64,000 bases of DNA from assembly GCA_019137255.1 (NCBI GenBank), contig WPDH01000313.1:1-64000 (forward strand). The letters are read 5' to 3'. A program made the position numbers and the translations under genes. The notes beneath the pieces are model-generated. The model ran no database searches. It saw nothing but the letters and a program-made list of their open reading frames with translations, and was not told where the DNA came from. This document shows positions 32,720 through 42,117 of this stretch, in pieces (positions within the stretch are counted from its first letter, which is position 1; each line of letters begins with the position of its first letter). The DNA is from Corinectria fuckeliana. Its lineage: Eukaryota > Ascomycota > Sordariomycetes > Hypocreales > Nectriaceae.

Positions 32720-33575
32720 GGCGCCTATGACAAAGCCAAAGGAGAAAAGCCGAGTGTTATCAAAGCGTACGAGAAGCTTCCCTCTGCCCAAATTCGACCG
32801 GGAGACTCCCAGCCCATGGGAGATGGAAATAACCTAAACGATATTGAAAAAGATGCAGAAGCTGGGAAGTCCTAGATGGAGGCGCTGGTCAATATGGGAT
32901 TGAAGAAAATAAACAGAGAAGCTAAGATCAGGGAGAACATCAAGAAAAGAATGCGGCCCATCGAAAATGTCAAGAAATTTATCACAACGGCCGTCTGCAA
33001 CGAGCCATCCGCTGCCATTGCTTGGGTTGGCATCACGACATGCCTGGAGGTGAGATCATCTGTCTTCGTTTAACCTATTCATTAACAATTCTCACTAGAT
33101 CATAACCAATCCGGTCTCTGGGCCAGGCATTAATCGTGATGGAATAAAGTACGTTGCTTGAGAGAATCAAGTGGTATTGGGAGCTTGCGAGCCTTATCCT
33201 TGATACGAACGACACCAGCAGCAATTTGCGACAGCCGCTGGAGGCTCACATCATTGAACTCTACGAGAAGCTCCTTTTGTATCAGATTCCGAGCGTTTGC
33301 TTATACAACAAACACTGAGGGCTTTTGTCATCGTGAGGGATCTCTTCAAGGGTGAGGATTGGCAGGAAAAGATCGACTCCATTGAGGAAGCGGAAGATAC
33401 CGTTCGCTGCGATATACAGCAGCAAGATTCGGAAGTGCTGAAATCGCGGCCGAAGAGCATTGACGAAAACTCTGGACGGGTAAAATCGGCTATGGATGAT
33501 CAAACCAGCGAGATGCGCCAGGGGCAGCAGGACGCGAAAGAAGAGAGTTGCCTGAATGAATTGGAGACACTGTAA
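32720..33575 (+). pseudogene. N-terminal relic of a second NLR (NWD/NACHT-NTPase N-terminal domain)
   Basis: After a polar lead (KPKEKSRVLS...) the frame at 32876 reads KFITTAVCNEPSAAIAWVGI. This is the hallmark helix of the fungal NWD-type NLR N-terminal domain (commonly EPHAALAWAG). An intron-like GTGAGA...CACTAG follows, then ITNPVSGPGINRDGIKYV. Later pieces in another frame (KWYWELASLILDTND, EAHIIELYEKLLLYQI) and FVIVRDLFKGEDWQEKIDSI complete the domain. A stop at 32873-32875 breaks the lead. The sequence ends at 33575 before any P-loop, so NACHT and the repeat sensor are missing. In intact relatives this domain is the effector-side end of an innate-immune-like receptor. Confidence 0.6.
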
Positions 33576-34205
33576 TGTTAACTACCTAAGTTTCACTAAT
33601 ATTATCCGCTCATGAATTGTATATACATCTCACTCTACTTCCGGTCTATGCTTGTGATGTGTCCGAGTCAAACTAGCCTCGTGTCTGGGACTATCACGTA
33701 AAGGTAACCTGGCTAAGGCCGGAAGATTGAGTTTGGACCCACGGGAGGATAGACTGCTTTGGATTGGGGAACCAGACTTTGCCACGTTAAACCTCGACGT
33801 TGGCCCCTCCGAGATGAAAGGAGATTCCACACAGGTTGATCTCCACCTTACACGAAAGGAAATCTCCGAGATGTTGTTGGTTGACGCTTGGAGACGAGGG
33901 GTGTGTACAACCAGACAAGCATTGCTACTCTAGGGGTATTATTTTGTGCACGTTGGTAAGATTTATCAGGCACTGAGATTCCAATAGTGTATCTATTGTG
34001 GGGGAGCTCGGAAGAAAGCTCGCCATAGCGGACAGAAGACCACGGCAGAAAACAGTTCAAATTTCAGGGCCTAGACACAGAGCTTTCTCACTTTCATCTT
34101 GATCATTGCCTTGGCCAGTTCAAGACATCCATGATGTTATCTTAATAGAGCAACCGTAACTCTTGGCGCATGTCCAGTCCATGTGGCCGGCCGCGACGGC
34201 GATGT
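33576..34205. other. Spacer with one unassigned short frame
   Basis: A 68-codon plus frame at 33727-33933 (LDPREDRLLWIGEPDFATLN) looks protein-like but is too short to identify and may be a fragment of another gene. Confidence 0.3.
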
Positions 34206-34860
34206 TCAGCAGCTGTCTGCGGTCATCGTCAGCAAGATTGAGAGGCTCCCTGGTGCGTTCTCGACCTGGGCTCGCTGTCCGAAGTTGAACTCGGCCGCCA
34301 GCCGCAAGCCAAACACGATCTCCTCTCGCTGCTCTCGGGAGAGCTTATGCAGAGCATAGATCAGCCCTGCCTCGGCGGCCTTGAGGAGGATCGTGTTGTG
34401 ATTCAGAGTGGAAATGTCTCGGCCTGTTGCATTGCAGTAGTCGGACGCCAGGCCCGGGTCTTTGCCCAAATTATTGATGACTACAGACGTGACAAGCGTG
34501 TCGAGGTCCTGAGGATTCGAGAGGACCTCGTCGACTTGCGCCCGCAACCACTCGAAGGACTTCCAGGTCAGCCGTACCGGTGTTGGTTGCGCCCCCACGA
34601 ATCTGTCGTACTGGTTGTTGCGAATACACCGCAGGGCTAGGATACTGGTGATGGTCCGGTTCGCCTCGTCGTGCTCGGCCTGGTAAAGTCTTTCCGATGG
34701 GGAAGGCCTCCTGGGCGTGGACATGTTGCAGCTGTCATCGCGAACCGAGTAAGCGCGTGTGAGACGTTGGAGGTCCTCAGAGAAGTTTTCTCGTATCAGA
34801 TCGATGACATCCCCGTCGAAAATGGTCTGATAAGGTCCATCTAGCGGTTGCTCGCAGCGG
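34206..34860 (-). CDS. Hypothetical helical protein, 5' end uncertain
   Basis: 172 codons from the ATG at 34724. The frame is open further upstream to about 34860 with protein-like sequence (TIFDGDVIDLIRENFSEDLQ), so the true start may be lost or in an exon I cannot find. Predicted mostly helical (TWKSFEWLRAQVDEVLSN, KAAEAGLIYALHKLSREQRE), without signal peptide, membrane segment or cysteine pattern. No family is recognised. It sits among repeats and relics, so it may be a fragment of a larger gene truncated at 34860. Confidence 0.45.
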
Positions 34861-35118
34861 AGACTGGGGCAGGTCTCAAGTCTCTATCGTGTCTTTTTAA
34901 AGAGTTTGCCATACCGTTTCATATTCAGAGCGTCGATGATCTAAAGCAGGCGTTCTTAGGGCGGAGATATACAGTGCTAGGTGAGTGCTATGCCCCTTGC
35001 TTAATGGGCGGCCGGGAACTAAGTAAAGAAGATTTTGTTATTACTGGGTGTAAGTATAAATTACTTGTCTAGCTAGACCTAAAACTAGTGGTATTGCAAT
35101 TCCACCTACGGCCAAAAG

Positions 35119-35173
35119 GTAATGCGCACTAGCTGGCGAAAAGTGCTAAGCTAGCCTATATGCCAAATGCGAC
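35119..35173 (+). repeat. Diverged copy of the 71-bp repeat
   Basis: GTAATGCGCACTAGCTGGCG...AAGTGCTAAG...AAATGCGAC aligns with the repeats at 4006-4076 and 41412-41482, with several substitutions. It lies at the left edge of a gene-free tract. Confidence 0.55.
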
Positions 35174-37056
35174 GTGGTGCTTGCACTGGAGTGGCCATAC
35201 ATAGACCAGAACGAAAACATATATTTCTAAATGCAGTGACGAATATTACGACAGACGGTGCTCGCAACATTCTGGCACCTTCTGATACCTTCCCAAGAGA
35301 TAAGTGGGCTTTAAGTGTATTGTTACAGCCTATACATGGTAATGAGAGCCAGGACGGTAGCATCTGCACCATACATGTCAAACATACCGAAGGTATTCAG
35401 TATGCCATTGACTCGACGTCTTGCGGTGATGGGATTATTGCTAAAACGTGGCCCTAGTCCTATTATAAGCACCGATAAGTATCCTATGAGTGCTTTTCCT
35501 TGCCAGATATTTAAACTCACGTTTTCTATTCCGGTTCTCAATCTTCTAGTGACATGTTGATATTCTGACTTTGGCCTCCTATAACGACGGCAACCTTCGA
35601 CGCTATTGCACGGACCGACTTCAGAATCTTATGTCTAAGGGATTGCTTCCATTGCAAACCCCTGGAGCTCCTGATAACTCGTCGATACTTTTATCGTCGG
35701 CGCAGATGGCATGTTTCTATTTCCTATCTTCGGTCACCATACCTAAACCCGATCGTTCTGCATCTGCAAGGATTCACCTGCAAAATATCGAAAGCCTTTG
35801 ATACCCTGGAACATTGGAAACGATGTGTTCCCTCATCCTCAAACTCATCAGAAGGTTTAATAAATATCTGAAAAGCCAAGTAAGAAGAGCTTTCTGATGG
35901 CTACTTTTTCCCAAGCGACACCACCTCGCCCCGATCGAGCTGCATGACGGGTTGACAGTCACGCGTTTGATTGGGACGACCATGAAGAAACGACGAGACT
36001 CTTTAAATTGTTTGACTGCCAACATAACTTCCCAGTCATGGATGAGAGCATTATTTCGGCGTGTTCTAGTCTGGTTGAGCTTTTGAAAGATTCTGACAGC
36101 CTATTCTACCGTTTTATCCATTAGACGCTATTAAATGCCCAACCCCGGTTCAATCCTAGTGGCTAAACCTGGCATCATACGCCGGAGGAGCCTTGGCGGC
36201 TGGGATGGCCGAGGAGGTTGGTAGTGTTGAGGTCGCGGACGAAAGTGTCGGGGACGAGCATGGAGACAGACGTGGAGGAGGAGATGGAGGCGGAGCAGGC
36301 GGTGTCGATTGGGACAACAGGGTCGGAGCTAGGGACATTGGTAGTGCCAGGCTCAGAGACAACGGTTCTCTCAACATCATCGTCGTCGTTTTGTCGTCGT
36401 CAGCAATGGGGGAACAGACAGCTAGACCTGCAGTAGACAGACCAGTTGAGAGATATCACCTTAGTAGGCCTGTCTGTACTCGTGCGTAAAAGAATGGGCA
36501 AACAGAGGAGAAAAATGCATCCAAGGCCTTAAATGTTGAACTTACCTAAAAATAGCTAGCAAGGTGTAGTACCTTTGGCTCCATCCTAAGTTTGCAGGCA
36601 CTCTGAGGGTAAACTTTTAAAGCAGATACATATTTAAGCATCACCACGTCACATGTCTCTTCTTCTCCAACCTAAAAACACCCAGATCTTCACTCGTGTG
36701 GGCGGCCAGAGGAGTCTCGACCTTGAGTAGCCTACGTCAACATGGAAGCAAGGGGTAGCTGCCCAAAGCAAGATGGCGGACCATCTATCAATAAGAGGAT
36801 AGCTCCGATATCGCATTGCATTGGCTGTCACAAGGTTCCCCCACATGACAAGCTTCCTAGGCCCGTTGGTCTTCCAAAGGCTGATCAATTTGACCTCCCT
36901 CAACAACCTAGTCATCCTAGATGACACGTTTCCTATCCCTTCTTACGGATCAGATTATGTATTTAATGACCTTCCTTTCCCGCTAGGATAGATAGAAATC
37001 AAGAGCTTCAATCACATTAATCCCGACCATCATATAACCAACAAACTCTAAGCACT
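35174..37056. other. Gene-poor tract before the F-box gene
   Basis: Short frames such as 35167-35457 have no recognisable domain. At 36190-36440 there is a GC-rich segment with GGAGGAGG-type repeats that translates to low-complexity protein on both strands; it may derive from a transposon but nothing proves this. Confidence 0.4.
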
Positions 37057-37820
37057 ATGGCCAAAACAAAAGCACCACCAGCACGTTGGAGTTTTAGAGA
37101 TTTCATACACGATTTCTTTACTCGTGATTCAAACGAAGACCCCCGTCGACATCGGAGTCGGAACATCGCCTTCACTTCTCAAACCTGTGATTTGCTACCC
37201 TCTTATGAGGATGCAGTTGCCTCCAATCATCCAAGAGAAGCAGCAAACTGTTCCAGCACAGACGGCTTGGACCCCATCGTCGCTTCAGCCTACCGCAATC
37301 AGACGCAGAGCGCCCTGATACGACTTCCCGACGCGCTTATTGCTGCTATTATGGAACGCGTTGACCTTCACGACATCCTGCGGCTCCGTCAGGTCTCACG
37401 AGACTTTATGCGCTTATTCAGCCAATCTAATGCTTTTTGGAAATACCATCTTACAGATGCACATGATTCCGACAGTCGCAAATATTTCGCCAGAGTCTGG
37501 GCCACTCCTCTGAATTGTTTTCCAGAACAGTCTCTCCGAGGAGTTAACTCTGCTCTTCTCTGCGACTCCTGTACTGCGTTCAGGAAACAGAAAGGCTACA
37601 GAAGTGAGAAGGATATTCTACAAGATATTCCTTTTATCTACTGTGCGGGATGCAAGATGGAACACCGAGCCTTCTACTTTTCAGCCCAGCAGCGTCACGA
37701 GTCTAATAACGACGAGAGGCTCTGCAAAGGCTGTCAAGGATGCATATCGTTATGTGAGCATATATCCATTACTTGGGACTTAGCTCAGCGCCTTGCAGAT
37801 GCTCTATCAGGCCAGAATAT

Positions 37821-37830
37821 GGTTCAGTGC
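37821..37830 (+). repeat. Target-site duplication, left copy
   Basis: GGTTCAGTGC immediately precedes the element and is repeated exactly at its right end. Confidence 0.85.
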
Positions 37831-39383
37831 AGGGTTGCCAGAAAAACTACTAGTATTAGTACTACTAACTAATAAACTAGTAGTTTAGTTAGTTAGTTAG
37901 TAGAAAATTTTTAACTAGCTCACTTTTTAGTTAGTTAATTAAAAAAAAGTTTAACTACTAGTTAGTTAGTTGTTAAATTAACTAGTAGTTAATTAGTTAG
38001 TTAGTAGAAAATTTTAAACTAGCTCACTTTTTAGTTAGTTAATTAAAAAAATTTTTAACTACTAGTTAGTTAGTTATTAAATTAACTACTAGTTAATTAA
38101 CTACTAGTTAATTAACTAATAGTTAATTTTTAACTACTAGTTAGTAGTTAGTTAGTAATTAGTTAATTAGTTAATAAAAAATTTAAGTTAATAATATAAG
38201 TTAAATAATATTATTATCTTACTATTTTGCTATTTTTATCTTATCTTATCTTATCTTATCTTATCTGTTTATCTTAGTAGTTTTTTCTTATCTTTTTTTT
38301 AACTTACCTTATAGTAAAACTTTAATAATTAATAATTAAATTAGGAAATATTATAAAATTATTAGCTCTTAAATATTAAATACTATATAAAGGTAGTATT
38401 TTCTTAATAATATTTTTATTATTATAGCTTATATATTAACTATAATAGTCTTAATATTATCTTTTGTTAAAAAGAGTAGTAAAATTAAGTAAAAAGTTAA
38501 AAAGCCTTTTTAGTAAAAGTATATTTATAAAAATTAAATTAAATATAATAGAACTTATTTAGGTATATTATAAGTGTTTAGTATAGTAAGATCTAATATG
38601 AATTTAATATAGATTTTTTTTAAATTAATTATAAAACTTTAAAGTATTTAAAAATAGATATTTATAAATAATTTATTACTATTTATAGCTTCTTATCTTA
38701 TCTTTAGCTTAGTAAGATAAAATAAAATCTAAAAATAAAATATATACTTTAAGAAGAGATTTAAAAAAAAGAAAGTATAAGTACTAGTCTTAATCTAGTT
38801 AGATTATAATATTAAGCTTAAATAAGATATAATTTATATTAATTTATATTAATAAGATTTATTACTATAAATATTTATAAAATATGTTAAAAATAGCTAT
38901 TATTTTAATAAATATTTAAAGTATTATATTTAATTTTTAACTATTTATTTAACTCTTAGTTAAGTATATTAAGTTTATATTCTTATATTATTCTTATAAT
39001 ATTTATTTATTTATCTAATAAATAATACTAAACTATTATATTATTCTTATAATATAAACTATTTAAATATAATTATTATATATTTATTACTTACTAGCTA
39101 GTTAGTAGTTAGTTAGTAGTTAGTTAGTAGTTAATAGTTTAGTTAGTAGTTTTTTTTTAACTAGCTCACTTTTTAATTAGTTAAATTATATTAAAATTAG
39201 TTAGTAGTTAGTTAGTTAGTTAAGATTTTTTCTATTAGTTAGTTAGTTAGTTACTAAATTAACTAGTAGTTAGTTAGTTAGTAGTTTGAAAATTAACTAG
39301 CTCATTTTAACTAGTAGTTAATTAACTAGTAGTAATTTAAACTAGCTCACTAACTAGCTCACTAGTTACTAATTTGCAACCCT
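37831..39383. mobile_element. 1553-bp AT-rich non-autonomous DNA transposon
   Basis: Bounded by AGGGTTGC on the left and its complement GCAACCCT on the right, and flanked by an exact 10-bp duplication. Near both ends are many copies of TAGTTAGT-type units and of AACTAGCTCACTTTTTA (37911-37930, 38016-38035 and near 39155-39175). The interior is extremely AT-rich with no open frame, so it carries no transposase. A 9-11 bp duplication fits Mutator-like elements, while the short AGGGTTG end recalls hAT elements (usually 8 bp). Class is therefore uncertain. The AT bias could reflect repeat-induced point mutation. Confidence 0.85.
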
Positions 39384-39393
39384 GGTTCAGTGC
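39384..39393 (+). repeat. Target-site duplication, right copy
   Basis: Second exact GGTTCAGTGC, directly followed by the resumed F-box reading frame. Confidence 0.85.
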
Positions 39394-40194
39394 AACAATG
39401 GACACCATAAAGTCTCCCCATGCCAGCATGTTAGAGATGGGGTGTCAGAGCTTTGCTGCGATAATGACAAGCCACGATTTAAGTTCTATCGAGATGACAA
39501 GCAAAAGTTGTGTTTTGACATATCAGTTACGACACATCTTCCGTTCAAGCCACAGGGGTTAGAGCAGGGCAGCAAAGTGAGCTCTACAGCATTTCGAAGC
39601 AACATCAAAAAGCTTGTCCACGAGAGGCTCCCCCTTTCATCATTTTCGTGGTTGCCGTCAAACATGCTTGAATTCTATAACGTCATTAGATGTTTCGATC
39701 CCAACATTTGCAGCTGTCTAGACTGGGGCCAGCTAACCTCACTACAGAGATCTAATAAACAAAAGGCGACGACTACAGACGAGTTTGAATGGAAGCTTTG
39801 CCCAAACCCCTTGAGACCTTGGCGGCTCAGGCCAGATCTAGAATCCCCTACTTTCACAGGTAGAGCCGAATTTCAGCGCACCCACCAAGACCGATGCGCA
39901 GGATTCACTCACAACTTCCATGCTGATTTCGAGCACGGGTCATGGGACTGGGAGTTTCAAAGGTGCTCTGAGGATGACAGCTTTCTGGTTTTCACACAGA
40001 CGATGCGGGCCTGTATCAGCTATCCCCATGAAGGCGGGTGGTCTTTTCTCATCAGTCAGGCGTCTTACGACCTAGCGCAGGATGAGGAGATGCGTAGTAT
40101 CTCGTGGTGTTCTCAGTCAGATTGTCGTTTCCTGGGTACAGGAGCTTTAGAGTGCTTGTGCTGTCAGACTGTACCGCACCATAGGAGCGTTTAA

Positions 40195-40462
40195 TACAGC
40201 ACCCACGCTTGAACAACTAGCACCGAAACACCTGATTAAAGACAAATGGTTCTGTTGCAAAGCCCTGTCAGCACGTTCAGGCGTCCATTTTTAAAGGCCC
40301 GCGAGGGGCAGATTGCTCGGGGGGAGGGATGGGGCGGCATCGAAAGCTGTCCTGCATTCGTAGAATTCTGTCTGGAGCTTCAGTTTGATATTGGACTGCA
40401 TAATGGCACAGCGCCGGAAATCTCTCCCATCCCATGTTCCCATTGTATTTCCACTAGACTCT
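40195..40462. other. Spacer
   Basis: Nothing recognised between the F-box gene end and the MFS fragment. Confidence 0.4.
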
Positions 40463-40849
40463 TTAGTCGTTCTCATACTCAACCATCACGCTACCTAGCC
40501 TTGCTGGCCCGATGATTTCACGCAACCTAGAGAGCCCTGCCTGTTGAACTCTCGTAACGTTTGCTCCTGGCGAAGCAACTTGAATCTCATCATAGAGACG
40601 ACCCTGAAGCAACATTGCCGAGGCACAGATCCATAAGGATGAACCCATGCCAAGACTAAAGTTGAAAACTGCACCACCGGAGGAGATATCATCGATGGAT
40701 AAGACAGCCTGTAAGGCAACCTGAGGACCTTGAATACCGAGACCTAATGCTGTGCCAAGAAAGGCCAGAAGTCCAACACTTTTGCCGATGTGCTCGTTCA
40801 TGTTTTGTTGGCGGGGGATGCAGTTAGTGCAGACCAATAACCCGACCAA
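40463..40849 (-). pseudogene. C-terminal fragment of an MFS drug-efflux-type transporter
   Basis: 128 codons covering late helices of a 14-TM MFS transporter: SVGLLAFLGTALGLGIQGPQ, then the loop LQAVLSIDDISSGGAVFNFS and the next helix SLGMGSSLWICASAMLLQG. The rest (VQQAGLSRLREIIGP) is the periplasmic-side loop normally before the last helix. The N-terminal twelve helices and the C-terminal helix are absent, so it is a relic. Confidence 0.6.
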
Positions 40850-41411
40850 AGCCGTCAGCTCAAAAAGGGAGATTTGCAGATAAGATAACAGCTTAAGTAA
40901 TCACGAAAAGCACCGTACAGCTCAAACAGCTTTTAGACACTAGATACAGTGCTTCTAGATGTCATCCAGCTAACACAAGTGAAATTAAACGACAAGAGCT
41001 GCTGCGACAGCTTGGCAAGGCAAGGCAAAGAGAGACAAAAGGTGGGTTCCAATTGTAAGAAGAGAAAAAGCGTCCCCTTTCCTAAGAATGGGCAAAGCGA
41101 CCACTTTAAGTAGTGACCAACTAACAGCTAGGCCCTACGTGCATTAAACTCCCGACTGCCTATTGGCACCATCACAATGTCAAGAGTGGTGAGCAGGCCG
41201 GAGGCGATGAGAGCCAGAACACTCGTAGCCAGCAGGAAGGTTCCTTCTCTAAGACATACGAGTCATCTGAAGTGCATACAGCCTCTAATCCAACATAGTT
41301 TAGACTTGCAAAGCCTAGCAAAGAAGCTTGATAATATCATAGGCTCTGCATTCTCTGGGTGCACACTCTAGGAGCTCCTGCCGCCAGTATGGGGGTAGTT
41401 ATTACATTTCT
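40850..41411. other. Spacer
   Basis: No gene or repeat recognised. Confidence 0.4.
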
Positions 41412-41482
41412 GGTCATAGCAAAACGTAATACGCACTACGCTAATATAAAGTGCTAAGCTGGCCTAAATACTAAATGTGACA
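41412..41482 (+). repeat. 71-bp dispersed repeat, reference copy
   Basis: From GGTCATAGCAAAACGTAAT to CTAAATGTGACA, matching 4006-4076 along its length. Followed by TA and poly-C. Confidence 0.75.
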
Positions 41483-41808
41483 TACCCCCCCAGATTAATA
41501 AGTATCAAATAGATCTGCCTATAAGTGCCTAAGGTTATGCATCTAGTATTATACTAGGTAACATAAAATCTTACTAAAGATAAGAGTTCCTTATAAATAC
41601 TAATTAGTGTTAGTACTAAAGCTACTACTATTAGTATTAGTATTAGTTAGTATTTTATTTCTATTAGTATTAGTATTAGCATTAGTATCCAACCCTGGCA
41701 GTGAGGCCTATCAAAGAAGCTGTCAAGGGTGCGGCAGCAGGGATGGGCGCAGGCAGGGCAGATGTTGCAGAAGTTGTCTGGGTAGGCGGGGCAAGGGGGG
41801 GGGCGGCC
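41483..41808. repeat. AT-rich tract with TTAGTA microsatellite
   Basis: Contains an irregular TTAGTA tract (41615-41690) that ends in CCAACCCT at 41689-41696, similar to the terminus of the element in the F-box gene. No coding sequence recognised. Confidence 0.5.
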
Positions 41809-42009
41809 TGATAGTGGACAACTTGCTGTGCGGCCGGGGTCTCCATTATTGTGGTAGTGGTGATGGGGTCGTCGTCGTGATCGTGGTTGTGGTCGTGGCT
41901 GGTCGTGGGAGCTGGAGCTGAAGCTGGGAGCGGGCGGTGGGTGATGAAGAGTGAAGAAGAGGGGATTTATCTCGCGGGACAGATAAAGGGCACTGCAATT
42001 TCATCCACC
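41809..42009 (+). repeat. ~185-200-bp dispersed repeat, copy 2
   Basis: Same orientation and sequence as 19705-19887, with an expanded GTCGTGGTCGT-type middle. It is bracketed by the two 71-bp-type repeats (41482 and 42061), suggesting a composite or nested element. Confidence 0.75.
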
Positions 42010-42060
42010 CTCGTGGAAGGTGCATTACGGCGAAAAGTAGAAGGTGTTAGGAGGAACTAC

Positions 42061-42117
42061 TGTCACATTTAGTATTTAGGCCAGCTTAGCACTTCTAGGT
42101 AGCATAGTACGTATTAT
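42061..42117 (-). repeat. Inverted copy of the 71-bp repeat terminus
   Basis: TGTCACATTTAGTATTTAGG and following bases are the reverse complement of the end of the 41412-41482 repeat (33 bases almost exact). The two point outward from a 578-bp interval. Confidence 0.75.

Larger units (their letters stand above)
37057..40194 (+). pseudogene. F-box protein gene interrupted by a transposable element
   Basis: The 5' part (37057-37830) encodes 258 residues before the insertion. An F-box lies at about residues 88-132 (LIRLPDALIAAIMERVDLHD, LRQVSRDFMRLF). A Cys-rich segment follows (LLCDSCTAF, YCAGCKMEHRAFYF, LCKGCQGC), then NMVQC. The 3' part resumes at 39394 in the same frame once the element and one target copy are discounted, with further Cys/His residues, CCDNDKPRFKFYRDD, and a stop at 40192-40194. 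So one reading frame is split by 1.55 kb. F-box proteins recruit substrates to SCF ubiquitin ligases; the Cys-rich F-box type is common in Hypocreales-like genomes. With the insertion the 5' part would read through into ~14 foreign residues and stop at 37872. The coding parts show no other lesion, suggesting a recent insertion. Confidence 0.8.
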
